Below are positions 36,961 through 45,276 of a stretch of DNA of 64,000 nucleotides, in pieces (positions within the stretch are counted from its first letter, which is position 1; every line of letters begins with the position of its first letter). The DNA comes from Mycobacterium gordonae (lineage in GTDB: Bacteria > Actinomycetota > Actinomycetes > Mycobacteriales > Mycobacteriaceae), in assembly GCF_017086405.1 (NCBI RefSeq), contig NZ_CP070973.1:5426739-5490738 (forward strand), written 5' to 3'. Both the position numbers and the translations under genes were made by a program. The notes under the pieces were generated by a model. That model did not search any database. It saw only the letters and a list, made by a program, of their open reading frames with translations, and had not been told where the DNA came from.

Positions 36961-38129
36961 TGCGCGGCCGGCACCGTCAGGTTGACACCGGAGTCGGCGT
37001 CGAAGACGGCGAGTCTGGCCGGGTCGAAGGCCAGCTCGACGAGCTGCCCGGTTGTGGCCTTGGACTCGGCGGGAACCCTTGCCACAAAGAGGTTCTCATG
37101 GACTTCTGATTCGGCTGCGACTTCGTCCAGCCGGGCCGAGTGCACCTGTGGGCCGGCGGTGGTGAAGTACACGTACTTGTCGGAGCCTAACGACTCGACC
37201 AATTCGACAGTCACCTCGAAAACCACCGAGCTGATTCGCTGATAACCGTCGATCAATGCCGCGTCGTGGATGTGCTCGGGCCGCAACCCCACGATGACAT
37301 TCTCCGGTTTCGGGTGTCCGGCGATCATCTGCTGCACCTCCGGTGCCAACGTCACCTCACCGAACGACAGGGTCAGCCCCATCGAGGTCAATGTGGCCGG
37401 GAAGAAGTTCATCGCGGGTGAGCCGATGAAGCCCGCCACGAAAAGATTCGCGGGCCGCTCGTAAAGTTCAGTGGGCGTACCGATCTGCTGTGCGACACCG
37501 CCGTGCATCACCACCACCCGGTCCCCCAGCGTCATGGCCTCGGTCTGGTCGTGGGTGACGTAGACGGTGGTGGTGCCCAGTCTCTTCTGCAGGCGCGCGA
37601 TCTCGCCGCGCATCTGCACCCGCAGCTTGGCATCCAAGTTGGACAACGGCTCGTCCATCAGAAACGCCTTGGGCTGTCGCACAATTGCCCTGCCCATCGC
37701 CACCCGCTGGCGCTGACCACCCGACAGCTGCGAGGGACGGCGATCCAGCAGATCGGTCAGGTCCAGGATCTTTGCGGTCTCCTCGACCTTCTGGGCGATG
37801 TCCGCCTTCTTCATCTTCGCCAGCGTCAGCGGGAACGCGATGTTCTGCCGGACTGTCATGTGCGGATACAGCGCATAAGACTGAAACACCATCGCGATGT
37901 CGCGGTCCTTCGGCGCCTTCTCGTTGACCCGCTCGCCGCCGATCCGCAACTCGCCCGAGGAGATATTTTCCAGGCCGGCGATCATGTTCAGGGTGGTGGT
38001 CTTGCCGCAGCCGGATGGCCCGACCAGGATCAGGAACTCGCCGTCGGCGATGGTGATGCTGAGGTCCTGCACCGCGGTATGACCGTCGGCGTAACTCTTC
38101 CTGATGTGTTCCAGCACAATCTCGGCCAT
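36957..38129 (-). CDS. sugC: Trehalose ABC importer ATPase SugC
   Basis: The 390-residue ATP-hydrolysing subunit of the LpqY-SugABC importer that recycles trehalose released during mycolic-acid transfer. Nucleotide-binding domain residues 1-240: Walker A GPSGCGKTT, Q-loop VFQSYALYPHMTV, signature LSGGQRQRVAMGRAI, Walker B LMDEPLSNLDAKL, and YVTHDQTEAM (switch His). Residues about 240-390 are the MalK-type OB-fold regulatory domain (GLRPEHIHDA, VELVESLGSDKYVYF). Preceded by sugB with 4 bp between and overlapping the SUFU gene. Length is close to the 393 residues of M. tuberculosis SugC. Confidence 0.97.
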   Translation of the reverse strand: MAEIVLEHIRKSYADGHTAVQDLSITIADGEFLILVGPSGCGKTTTLNMIAGLENISSGELRIGGERVNEKAPKDRDIAMVFQSYALYPHMTVRQNIAFPLTLAKMKKADIAQKVEETAKILDLTDLLDRRPSQLSGGQRQRVAMGRAIVRQPKAFLMDEPLSNLDAKLRVQMRGEIARLQKRLGTTTVYVTHDQTEAMTLGDRVVVMHGGVAQQIGTPTELYERPANLFVAGFIGSPAMNFFPATLTSMGLTLSFGEVTLAPEVQQMIAGHPKPENVIVGLRPEHIHDAALIDGYQRISSVVFEVTVELVESLGSDKYVYFTTAGPQVHSARLDEVAAESEVHENLFVARVPAESKATTGQLVELAFDPARLAVFDADSGVNLTVPAAQ

Positions 38130-38133
38130 CGCG

Positions 38134-38967
38134 CTATCCCTTCACAGCCCCAGAGGTCAACCCGGCGACGATCCGCCGTTGAAAGATGAGGACGAAGATA
38201 ACGATCGGGATCGTGATCACGATCGCGCCGGCCGCGATCGACCCGGTCGGCTCCTCGAATTGCGAACTGCCGGTGAAGTTCGCGATCGCCACCGGCGCAG
38301 TGATCGCCGCCTTGGTAGCGGTCAGCGACAGGGCGAGCAGCAGATCGTTCCAGGCGAAGATGAAGACCAGGATCGCTGCCGTCACCAGACCCGGGGCCGC
38401 CAGCGGGACGATCACCTTGACGAATGCCTGGCTGGGCGTAGCGCCGTCCATCTTGGCCGCCTTCTCCAAATCCCAGGGGATTTCCCGGAAGAACGCCGAC
38501 AGGGTGTAGATCGCCAGCGGCAGCGCGAACGTGATGTACGGCAGGATCAGCCCAGGCCAGGTGTCGAACAAACCGACGGCGCGTTCGATCTCGAACAACG
38601 GTGTCACCAGGGATATCGCGGGAAACATGGTGATCAACAGGGTCATTGCGATCAGCGCACGCTTGCCGGGAAATTCCAGCCGGGCGACCGCATAGGCTGC
38701 CATGGCGCCGAGCACCACCGCGATCACGGTGGTGGTCAACCCGATTCCGATCGAGTTGACCAGCGCTGAGCTGAAGAAGTCACCACGGAAGATGCCACGA
38801 TAGTTGTCCAGCGTCACCGAGGACGGAATCAACCTGCCGTCCTTGACCATTGAGCTCGGCTTGAGCGACAGGCTGAGTATCCACAGCACCGGAAGCAGTG
38901 CGTATGCCACCACCAGGATGTCGATCACTACCCAGCACGTCGCACGCCTCAACCGCTCATCGGACAT
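38134..38967 (-). CDS. sugB: Trehalose ABC importer permease SugB
   Basis: A 277-residue inner-membrane permease of the LpqY-SugABC trehalose importer, MalG type with six helices. The EAA loop contacting the ATPase is seen at EIPWDLEKAAKMDGATPSQA, followed by VPLAAPGLVTAAILVFIFAW. The first helix covers roughly VVIDILVVAYALLPVLWIL. I choose ATG 38967 (MSDERLRRATC), eight bases after a GGGAG site; GTG 38976 is three codons upstream. Either start overlaps the end of sugA (11 or 20 bp). Very similar in order and length to M. tuberculosis SugB (274 residues). Confidence 0.95.
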   Translation of the reverse strand: MSDERLRRATCWVVIDILVVAYALLPVLWILSLSLKPSSMVKDGRLIPSSVTLDNYRGIFRGDFFSSALVNSIGIGLTTTVIAVVLGAMAAYAVARLEFPGKRALIAMTLLITMFPAISLVTPLFEIERAVGLFDTWPGLILPYITFALPLAIYTLSAFFREIPWDLEKAAKMDGATPSQAFVKVIVPLAAPGLVTAAILVFIFAWNDLLLALSLTATKAAITAPVAIANFTGSSQFEEPTGSIAAGAIVITIPIVIFVLIFQRRIVAGLTSGAVKG

Positions 38968-39826
38968 CGGCGTCACTCCCGGGTGCCGACGCGCCGAACA
39001 GCTTGATGAACACCAGCGCGATGATTCCCACGCACAGAAAGATCAGCACACTGATCGCCGAACCCAGGCCCACGTTGAAACCCTTGAATAGGTTGTCATA
39101 GCCCAGAATTGACACCGAACCGGTGTTGTTGGCTCCGGCGGTCAGCACGTAGATGTTGTCGAAAATCCGGAAGGCGTCCAGGGTCCGAAACAGCAACGCC
39201 ACCACCACCGCCGGCTTGATGATCGGCAGGATGATCCTGGTCAGCCGCCGCCAGGCGTCCGCGCCGTCGACCTGTGCCGCCTTCAACAGGTCCTCGGGCA
39301 CCAGCGCCAATCCGGCCAGCAGCAGCAGCGCCATGAACGGTGTCGTCTTCCAGACCTCGGCGATCACCACCACGCCGAGCGACGGAATCTGTTGCGTCAG
39401 TGGCGCACTCCCGTCGGGCAACAGGTTGGCCAGGTAGCCGGTGCCCGGCGTCCAGGCGTAATACCAGCTGTACGACGCAACCACCGTGACGATGCCGTAC
39501 GGGATCAGCACCGCGGTGCGCACCAGCCCCTTGCCGACCAGCGTGCGGTGCATGACCAGCGCCAGGGACAGGCCGAGCACGAACTCGAGGGTCACCGAGA
39601 CCGCGGTGATCCCCAGCGTCACGCTCAGCGCGGTCCACCAGTACCGGTCGGTCAGGATCGTCTGGTAGTTGCCCAGCCCGATGAACGCCGTGTCGCCGGG
39701 GGTGGCCAGGTTGTTGCGCTGCAGGCTCAGCCACGACGCGTAACCGATCGGGTAGGCCGTCACCGCCAGCATCAGCGTCACCGCGGGTGCCACCAAAAGG
39801 TAGGCCAGCCGCCGATCCGATGACAT
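38957..39826 (-). CDS. sugA: Trehalose ABC importer permease SugA
   Basis: A 289-residue MalF-type permease of the LpqY-SugABC trehalose importer. The first helix is LAYLLVAPAVTLMLAVTAYP. The cytoplasmic EAA loop is LVPEDLLKAAQVDGADAWRRL, followed by ILPIIKPAVVVALLFRTLDAF. ATG 39826 (MSSDRRLAYL) shares one base with the lpqY stop codon (TGATG), so translation is coupled. A longer in-frame reading to 40120 runs antisense-like through the lpqY 3' end and has no homology. The C-terminus overlaps the sugB start. Confidence 0.95.
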   Translation of the reverse strand: MSSDRRLAYLLVAPAVTLMLAVTAYPIGYASWLSLQRNNLATPGDTAFIGLGNYQTILTDRYWWTALSVTLGITAVSVTLEFVLGLSLALVMHRTLVGKGLVRTAVLIPYGIVTVVASYSWYYAWTPGTGYLANLLPDGSAPLTQQIPSLGVVVIAEVWKTTPFMALLLLAGLALVPEDLLKAAQVDGADAWRRLTRIILPIIKPAVVVALLFRTLDAFRIFDNIYVLTAGANNTGSVSILGYDNLFKGFNVGLGSAISVLIFLCVGIIALVFIKLFGASAPGSDADVR

Positions 39827-41229
39827 CACGGCAGCAACCCCTTGCCGTCGATCGCCTTCTGTATCTGGGCCGCGAGTTCGTCCGCCGTACGCTCGGGGTC
39901 GATGGCGCTGATCGGGCTCAGCGCCGAGGCCATCCGGATCGACACCGCCTGATAGGCCGGAGTCGCGGGCCGCACCGCAGCATCGGTGAGCTGTTGACGA
40001 ATGATGCCGTACATCGGGTACTTCGCCTGAAACTGCGGATCGGAGTACAGCGAGGTCCGGACCGGAGGCAGGCCGCCCTCGATCGCGACGTACTTCTGGT
40101 TCTGCAGATCGCGTATGCACCGGACGGCTTCGAATGCCTCGCCCCGGTGCCGGCTGGTGCTGGCCACCGCCAGATTCAATCCGCCGATCGTCACCTTGGC
40201 CGGCTGCCCCGGCGCCACCGCCGGGTAGCGGGCGAAACCGAACACCTTCTGGCTGGCCGCGTAGGCGATACCGAACTGTTCGTCGGTGGGCGCAAACGTG
40301 CCGACGCCATTGATGCTGCCGGCCAATGCGGGCTCACGGTCCAGCGGTAGGAAAGCCACACCACCTTTGGCCGCGTTCTCCAGCATGGAGGCGAACACAT
40401 AGGGCCAGTTGACTTCCAGCGCCGCCTTGCCCTGTTCGACCGCCAGGCGTGCTGCGCCCTCGTCACTGCGGGTGATCGACGGGTCCGCACCCGGCGCAGT
40501 TGCCACCGACTGCAAGATCCGCAGCGCAGCCACGGTGGCAGCGCGATGTTCGGGGGTATCGGTCAGGGTGACGCGCTTGCCGTCCTCGGAGAGCACCTGC
40601 CCGCCGGCACTGACCAGCAGCGTGTTGAACCACACCACCAGACCTTCGGCCTCGTTGGCCTGCACGGCGATCCAGCCGGGATCGCCGGCGGCGTGCAGGC
40701 GGCCCGCCTCGGTCACCATGGCCGCCCAATCACGAGGCGGCTGACCTACCAAATCTGTTCGATACCAGAGCAATTGAGTGTTCGTGGTAACCGGGGCGCC
40801 GTAGAGACGACCCTTCCAATTTGCGGACTTCAGCGGACCTGGCAGCGTGTCGCCGGTGGCGTCGGACTCGGTCAGGCCGGACGGGTCGTCGGACAGCGGC
40901 AACGCCCACCCCGCTTCCGCGAACTCCGCGGTCCACACCACGTCGAGCGCCATCACGTCCAGGGTGTCGTCACGCCCGGTCAGCCGCCGGGATAGTTGTA
41001 GCCGTTGCTGGTCGGGCGATCTGGCCAGGCTCACATGCTGGATGCGGTACCGCCCACCGGCTTGTTGCGTGCAGCGCTGAGCGACGGCGGTGAACGTCGC
41101 GCCGTCGGTGGCCGGCGTGTAGAAGCTGATCACCAAGCCGTGAGCGCCCGATCCGCAGCCCGAGAGAACCGACGCGGTGGTCAACGCCGCCAGTGCGACC
41201 GCCCCCCACCGCCGCACGCGACGGTTCAC
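39826..41229 (-). CDS. lpqY: Trehalose-binding lipoprotein LpqY
   Basis: A 467-residue extracytoplasmic substrate-binding lipoprotein that captures trehalose for SugABC. Signal peptide WGAVALAALTTASVLSGC with lipobox LSGC; lipidated Cys is residue 25. The mature part is a family 1 solute-binding fold: TPATDGATFTAVAQRC, MALDVVWTAEFAEAGWALPL, VTTNTQLLWYRTDLVG and LEVNWPYVFASMLENAAKGG. GTG 41229 starts three bases after the YflT-like gene's stop, so lpqY lies in the same transcript. The operon order (YflT-like, lpqY, sugA, sugB, sugC, SUFU) is clear from spacings of 4 bp or less or overlaps. Confidence 0.96.
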   Translation of the reverse strand: MNRRVRRWGAVALAALTTASVLSGCGSGAHGLVISFYTPATDGATFTAVAQRCTQQAGGRYRIQHVSLARSPDQQRLQLSRRLTGRDDTLDVMALDVVWTAEFAEAGWALPLSDDPSGLTESDATGDTLPGPLKSANWKGRLYGAPVTTNTQLLWYRTDLVGQPPRDWAAMVTEAGRLHAAGDPGWIAVQANEAEGLVVWFNTLLVSAGGQVLSEDGKRVTLTDTPEHRAATVAALRILQSVATAPGADPSITRSDEGAARLAVEQGKAALEVNWPYVFASMLENAAKGGVAFLPLDREPALAGSINGVGTFAPTDEQFGIAYAASQKVFGFARYPAVAPGQPAKVTIGGLNLAVASTSRHRGEAFEAVRCIRDLQNQKYVAIEGGLPPVRTSLYSDPQFQAKYPMYGIIRQQLTDAAVRPATPAYQAVSIRMASALSPISAIDPERTADELAAQIQKAIDGKGLLP

Positions 41230-41232
41230 CAG

Positions 41233-41748
41233 TCAGATCGCCAAACGCGCCAGCAGATCCCGCGCTTTCTCGGCGTTCTGGGGGTCGCACAGCACGTCGT
41301 AGCGGCCGGCAACCAGTTGCATCGTCGAGCTGAAGTCTCTCGTTCCGCGCGCCATGGCGTACGGGACCGCCGAGGTGATGAGCCCGAAGAACACGCCGGC
41401 GACCAGGCCGGTGATCAGCGCGCCCCACGGATTCGGGCTGAAGAAGCCGAGCACCAGACCGATGAACAGACCGAGCCAGGCGCCGCTGAGCACGCCACCC
41501 CCGAGTACCTTGCCCCAACTCAACCTGCCGGTGACACGCTCCACCTGCATCAGGTCGACGCCGACGATGGTCACCTGCTGGACGGGAAACTCCTGATCGG
41601 ACAGGTAGTCGACGGCGCGCTGCGCCTCGGCATAAGTGGGATACGAGCCGACCGGCCATCCTTTGGGCGGCGTCGGCAGTCCGGGCACGTTGCGTCTACC
41701 CGCGGCCCCACCGGCGGGTGGTTGTCCGGGTTGGAATGGGCTAGTCAT
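41233..41748 (-). CDS. General-stress-protein 17M (YflT)-like membrane protein
   Basis: A 171-residue protein, homologue of Rv1234. Residues 1-30 are Pro/Gly-rich (FQPGQPPAGGAAGRRNVPGL). Residues about 30-65 match the start of the YflT/GSP-17M domain (PVGSYPTYAEAQRAVDYLSD and VTIVGVDLMQVERV). A glycine-rich hydrophobic pair (VLGGGVLSGAWLGLFIGLVL and ALITGLVAGVFFGLI) follows and is probably membrane-inserted, then a soluble tail ending ARDLLARLAI. ATG 41748 has an extended GAGGAGAATGAGG ribosome site, which decides it over the longer reading to 41805. It precedes lpqY by three bases. Role in trehalose import unknown. Confidence 0.82.
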   Translation of the reverse strand: MTSPFQPGQPPAGGAAGRRNVPGLPTPPKGWPVGSYPTYAEAQRAVDYLSDQEFPVQQVTIVGVDLMQVERVTGRLSWGKVLGGGVLSGAWLGLFIGLVLGFFSPNPWGALITGLVAGVFFGLITSAVPYAMARGTRDFSSTMQLVAGRYDVLCDPQNAEKARDLLARLAI

Positions 41749-41920
41749 TGGTACCTCATTCTCCTCCTGCCCGCCTTTACCCAAGCCATCGTTCCATCTC
41801 GGCAATCAGGGCGCACCCTCCGCACCCTGCGGCACCGACATTTCGCCTGGCCGGGACCCTGTCCGGGTGCCCTCTGTCACCGCGATACCCGATGGCGGCA
41901 CATACGCTACGTTCTTCACC

Positions 41921-42556
41921 ATGACAGCTCCCGGCGAGGGCTCCGGCGAGGGCAACGACAGCGCGCCGCAACCCACTTCCGACCAGACGCAAGCCGCTGA
42001 GCAGCCATTACCCGATGCTCCGTGGGCTTCGCCGACATCGTCCCCGGTCGTGGAATACCCACCTCCGCTGGACTACCCGCCACCCGTGGACTACCCGCCC
42101 ACCCAGACGGCGTGGCTGCCCGGCTACCCACCGAACCTGGCGGCCGGCGTCGCACCACCGAATCCACCGTCGGCCTACCCGCCTCCCGGATTCCAGTCGT
42201 ACGGCGCGCCGCCCCACAGCTTCGCCCGCCCGACGCCCTATCCGTCGCCGCCCGCTACCGGCCCGTATGACTCCTATTCAGGCGGCTACTACCCAGGGCC
42301 GAACCACGTCGTCGGTTACGGCGGGATGCAACCCGGTACCAACACCATGGCGATCATCTCCCTGGTCGCCGGTGCCGCCGGAATCTTTTGCTTTATCGGC
42401 TCGGTTGTGGGCCTGGTGTGCGGCATAGTCGGGATCAACCAAATCAAGCAGACCCGCGAAGACGGCTTCGGTCTGGCAGTCGCCGGCATCGTGATCAGCG
42501 CAGCGACCGTACTGGTGTACTTCATCGCGGTGATGTTCGGAATCGTCGCACACTGA
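41921..42556 (+). CDS. Proline-rich DUF4190 membrane protein (Rv1233c homologue)
   Basis: A 211-residue membrane protein. Residues 1-135 are a disordered Pro/Tyr/Ser-rich cytoplasmic region (EYPPPLDYPPPVDYPPTQ). Residues about 142-210 form a DUF4190 domain: two hydrophobic helices, TMAIISLVAGAAGIFCFIGS through GLVCGIVGINQIKQT, and GLAVAGIVISAATVLVYFIA. The IGINQIKQT(R)EDGFGLAVAG link between the helices is the family hallmark. ATG 41921 follows directly on GTTCTTCACC with no strong ribosome site. It is divergent from the sug operon and converges on the DUF2461-type gene across a hairpin. Function unknown; such proteins may scaffold at the membrane. Confidence 0.82.
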   Translation: MTAPGEGSGEGNDSAPQPTSDQTQAAEQPLPDAPWASPTSSPVVEYPPPLDYPPPVDYPPTQTAWLPGYPPNLAAGVAPPNPPSAYPPPGFQSYGAPPHSFARPTPYPSPPATGPYDSYSGGYYPGPNHVVGYGGMQPGTNTMAIISLVAGAAGIFCFIGSVVGLVCGIVGINQIKQTREDGFGLAVAGIVISAATVLVYFIAVMFGIVAH

Positions 42557-42590
42557 TCATGTCCAAGCGATCGCCATCGCGCCCCGGGGT

Positions 42591-42618
42591 GTGCGGTGCA
42601 GGCCAACGCCTGCCGCAC
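42591..42618. terminator. Stem-loop between convergent genes
   Basis: GTGCG, a GT bulge, GCAGGC, loop CAAC, GCCTGC, CGCAC form an 11-bp stem with one two-base bulge. It lies 34 bp after the DUF4190 gene's stop and 39 bp beyond the stop of the convergent DUF2461-type gene. A two-sided terminator is likely; there is no U-tract, as usual in mycobacteria. Confidence 0.55.
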
Positions 42619-42657
42619 TGGCGACAACGGACACCCTCCGGGCGGCACGAGCCAGAC

Positions 42658-43341
42658 TCAGCGGGTGCCGATCTCGGTAACCAGCCAGCGGTGCAGCCCC
42701 GCGAGCCTGCGCAGCCGCGCCGCGCAGTAATCGGTCAAAGCGCCCGTCGAGACGTCCGCGGGCAGAGGTTCGGCCCATCGGATCTGAAACGTCGCTCTGT
42801 GCCGCAACAGATCGGCAGCCGGGTGGTCGGCCGGGAATGGCGAGGGAACGCGCTTGAGGTCGGCGCCAGCGATCTCGACATCGGGCGAGGCGCGTTTGAT
42901 GTCATTGATCAGCAGCGTTAGCTGCTGGCCAGCGGGTCGCTCGCCGACCACCGTGCGCCAGGTGCCTGTCGAGGCAAACAACACACCGGCGGCGAAACCG
43001 ATTTGACTCGGGTCGAGCCGCAACAAGAGCGTAGGCGCGGTCTTCTTGGGCGTCCCCTCCCACCAACGGAACAACAGATGATCCTTATAGCGTGGGCCAT
43101 GCGGGTCGAAACGCAGGTCGCGGTGGATGGGAGCGATCGAGCCGTTGACCTTCGGGTCGGCAATGAGACCAGGCGAGATCTGCTCGATCAGGCAGACGCC
43201 CAGGTCGTCGACGAGCTGGCGGGAGGGGTCCAACACATACGCCTGCCAGTCAGGCCGCACGGCGGCGAAGGCGGCGGCATCAAGGGTAGGCAGTCGAGCG
43301 AGCAACGAGAGCCCCGCGGGTGGGAAGCCGGCGAAACTCAT
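42658..43341 (-). CDS. DUF2461-like protein
   Basis: A 227-residue soluble protein resembling the DUF2461 family. Seen: FAGFPPAGLSLLARLP (N-terminal helix), QAYVLDPSRQLVDDLGVCL, the central motif KVNGSIAPIHRDLRFDPHG and KDHLLFRWWEG, and a C-terminal LLRHRATFQIRWAEPLPAD. No metal motif, signal peptide or membrane helix is seen. ATG 43341 overlaps the stop of the upstream TfoX-like gene by four bases, so the two are coupled. In M. tuberculosis I do not recall either gene between Rv1232c and Rv1233c, so this two-gene cassette may be an insertion. Function is unknown; DUF2461 members have no established activity. Confidence 0.72.
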   Translation of the reverse strand: MSFAGFPPAGLSLLARLPTLDAAAFAAVRPDWQAYVLDPSRQLVDDLGVCLIEQISPGLIADPKVNGSIAPIHRDLRFDPHGPRYKDHLLFRWWEGTPKKTAPTLLLRLDPSQIGFAAGVLFASTGTWRTVVGERPAGQQLTLLINDIKRASPDVEIAGADLKRVPSPFPADHPAADLLRHRATFQIRWAEPLPADVSTGALTDYCAARLRRLAGLHRWLVTEIGTR

Positions 43342-43661
43342 GCGTGCCCACTCACGAACAGGCGGGCCTCCTGCATCAGCGCGGTCCATCGGGCCTCATT
43401 GCGATCGTCGATGAGGACCCACTCGCGGAAGGTGCGTCCAGCGGGCGCGAAAGGTTTGCCCACACCGGCGTCGATGAGTTCAGCGACCCGCTGTCGCGGC
43501 AGTTTCACGATGAGATCGCCGGTGCGATGGTCGCAGGAGGCGAAGAACTCTCCATCAACCCGCAAACAGGGAAAGCCCATCATGGTGCCCGGAGCTACGC
43601 CGGGCTCGCCCAGCGCGGTGGCTGCGACGTCGTCGAAAAAGGCAGATTGCCGCTCAGTCAT
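43338..43661 (-). CDS. TfoX N-terminal / MmcQ-YjbR-like protein
   Basis: A 107-residue small soluble protein with the TfoX N-terminal or YjbR-like fold. Seen: VAATALGEPGVAPGTMMGFP, then LRVDGEFFASCDHRTGDLIV and KLPRQRVAELIDAGVGKPFA, ending in EWVLIDDRNEARWTALMQEA. The FMG.P and K..D.L..L... pattern is typical of this group. ATG 43661 is chosen as the first Met of the conserved core; the open frame continues upstream without homology. Its stop overlaps the DUF2461-like gene by four bases. Divergent from the MgtE_N gene across about 307 bp. Role unknown. Confidence 0.72.
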   Translation of the reverse strand: MTERQSAFFDDVAATALGEPGVAPGTMMGFPCLRVDGEFFASCDHRTGDLIVKLPRQRVAELIDAGVGKPFAPAGRTFREWVLIDDRNEARWTALMQEARLFVSGHA

Positions 43662-43968
43662 GTGCGTCTCCCGGGCTTGATGCGGCGGGTGCGACGGCGC
43701 ACCGGCCGATTGCACCTGCGCCACCCGCATCATAGGGCGCCGGGGACCAGTCAGCGTCGCAAGGGGCGTCGTGATTCGCAGTTCTGTTGGCCCGGGCTCG
43801 CTCCACTTCCGCTTGGCCGTGCGGCGAGCTGTCGGCATGAAGCGGTGCGGAAAACGCGTCTCCGGCATGGCCCGCACACGCAGATGCGTCCACGGGTCCG
43901 CGCGCAACGCCCGCCGTTGCTGCATGCTGATCCACCCGGGCCGAGCGCCGCTGCCTACGCTCTGTCCT

Positions 43969-45276
43969 ATGGCGTCGGTCAACAGGGTGTATGTGGCGCG
44001 GCTGCCGCGGATGATGGTGCTCGGCCCACTCGGCGAGTCGTTCGGGCGCGTCCGCGACGTCGTGATCAGCATCAGCATCGTCCGTCAGCAACCGCGCGTG
44101 CTCGGCCTCGTCGTCGATCTCGCGACGCGGCGCAGCATCTTCATCCCCATCCTGCGGGTCGCCGCGATCGAACCCGACGCGGTGACCCTGCGCAGCGGCA
44201 ACGTGTCGCTGCGCCACTTCGAGCAACGCCCCGGCGAGGTGCTGGCGATGGGCCAGGTGCTCGACACCCAGGTCAGGATCAGCGACCCCGATCTGCCCAC
44301 CCTGGCTGGTGTCGACGTCGTGGTCGCCGACCTGGGCATCGAGCAGACGCGCACCCGCGACTGGGTGGTGACCAAGGTGGCGGTGCGCACACAGCGCCGG
44401 CTCGGACGTCGTGGCCCGGTGCACATCGTGGACTGGCAGAACGTCCAGGGGCTCACTCCGTCGGCCCTGGCCATGCCGGGCCAGGGCGTCGCACAACTGC
44501 TCGACCAGTTCGAGGGACGACGGGCCGTCGACGTCGCCGACGCCATCCGCGGGCTACCCACCAAACGCCGCTACGAGGTGTTCAAGGCGCTCGACGACAA
44601 CCGGCTTGCCGACATCCTGCAGGAGCTGCCCGAACTGGATCAGGCCGAAGTGTTGACCCAACTGGGTACCGAACGCGCAGCCGACATCCTCGAGGAGATG
44701 GATCCCGACGACGCCGCCGACGTGCTGGGTGTCCTGAACCCGACCGATGCCGAAATGTTGTTGACCCGCATGGATCCCGACGACTCCGACCCGGTGCGCC
44801 GACTGCTCACGCACTCCCCCGACACGGCCGGCGGTCTGATGACCTCCGATCCGGTGGTCCTCACGCCCGACACCTCGGTGGCCGAGGCCCTGGCCCGACT
44901 GCGCGATCCCGACCTGACCCCGGCATTGGCATCGATGGTGTTCGTGGCGCGCCCACCGACGGCCACGCCGACCGGCCACTACCTGGGCTGCGTCCACCTA
45001 CAGCGACTGCTGCGCGATCCACCGTCCGAGCTGGTCGGCGGCATCGTCGACACCGACCTGCTCACGCTTTCACCGGAGACCCAGTTGGGCGCGGTCACCA
45101 GATATTTCGCTGCCTACAATCTGGTCTGCGGTCCGGTGGTCGACGACCAGAACCACCTGTTGGGCGCGGTGACGGTGGATGACCTGCTGGACCACCTGTT
45201 GCCGCATGACTGGCGTGTGGACGTCCAGCAGCTCGATCCCGCCGGCAGGCCGCCACGGACCGGAGATGCCTTGTGA
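43969..45276 (+). CDS. PRC-barrel / MgtE_N / CBS-domain protein (Rv1232c homologue)
   Basis: A 435-residue cytoplasmic protein, same length as M. tuberculosis Rv1232c. N-terminal PRC-barrel-like part (MMVLGPLGESFGRVRDVVI) and a second unit near residue 90. An MgtE N-terminal domain occupies about residues 165-290: TKRRYEVFKALDDNRLADIL, ADILEEMDPDDAADVLGVL and LLTRMDPDDSDPVRRLL. Two CBS motifs follow (GGLMTSDPVVLTPDTSVAEA and DTDLLTLSPETQLGAVTRYF) with the DDQNHLLGAVTVDDLLDHLL ending. There is no MgtE channel domain, so it senses rather than transports. It is coupled (4-bp overlap) to the DUF1003 membrane gene, suggesting a Mg2+-linked pair. Confidence 0.9.
   Translation: MASVNRVYVARLPRMMVLGPLGESFGRVRDVVISISIVRQQPRVLGLVVDLATRRSIFIPILRVAAIEPDAVTLRSGNVSLRHFEQRPGEVLAMGQVLDTQVRISDPDLPTLAGVDVVVADLGIEQTRTRDWVVTKVAVRTQRRLGRRGPVHIVDWQNVQGLTPSALAMPGQGVAQLLDQFEGRRAVDVADAIRGLPTKRRYEVFKALDDNRLADILQELPELDQAEVLTQLGTERAADILEEMDPDDAADVLGVLNPTDAEMLLTRMDPDDSDPVRRLLTHSPDTAGGLMTSDPVVLTPDTSVAEALARLRDPDLTPALASMVFVARPPTATPTGHYLGCVHLQRLLRDPPSELVGGIVDTDLLTLSPETQLGAVTRYFAAYNLVCGPVVDDQNHLLGAVTVDDLLDHLLPHDWRVDVQQLDPAGRPPRTGDAL

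Noticed and set aside
39827..40120. N-terminal extension of SugA
   Set aside because: It would lie inside lpqY in another frame; ATG 39826 overlapping the lpqY stop gives the standard permease.
43771..43968. N-terminal extension of the MgtE_N/CBS gene
   Set aside because: The frame is open upstream, but 435 residues from ATG 43969 match the family length exactly and the upstream part has no similarity.
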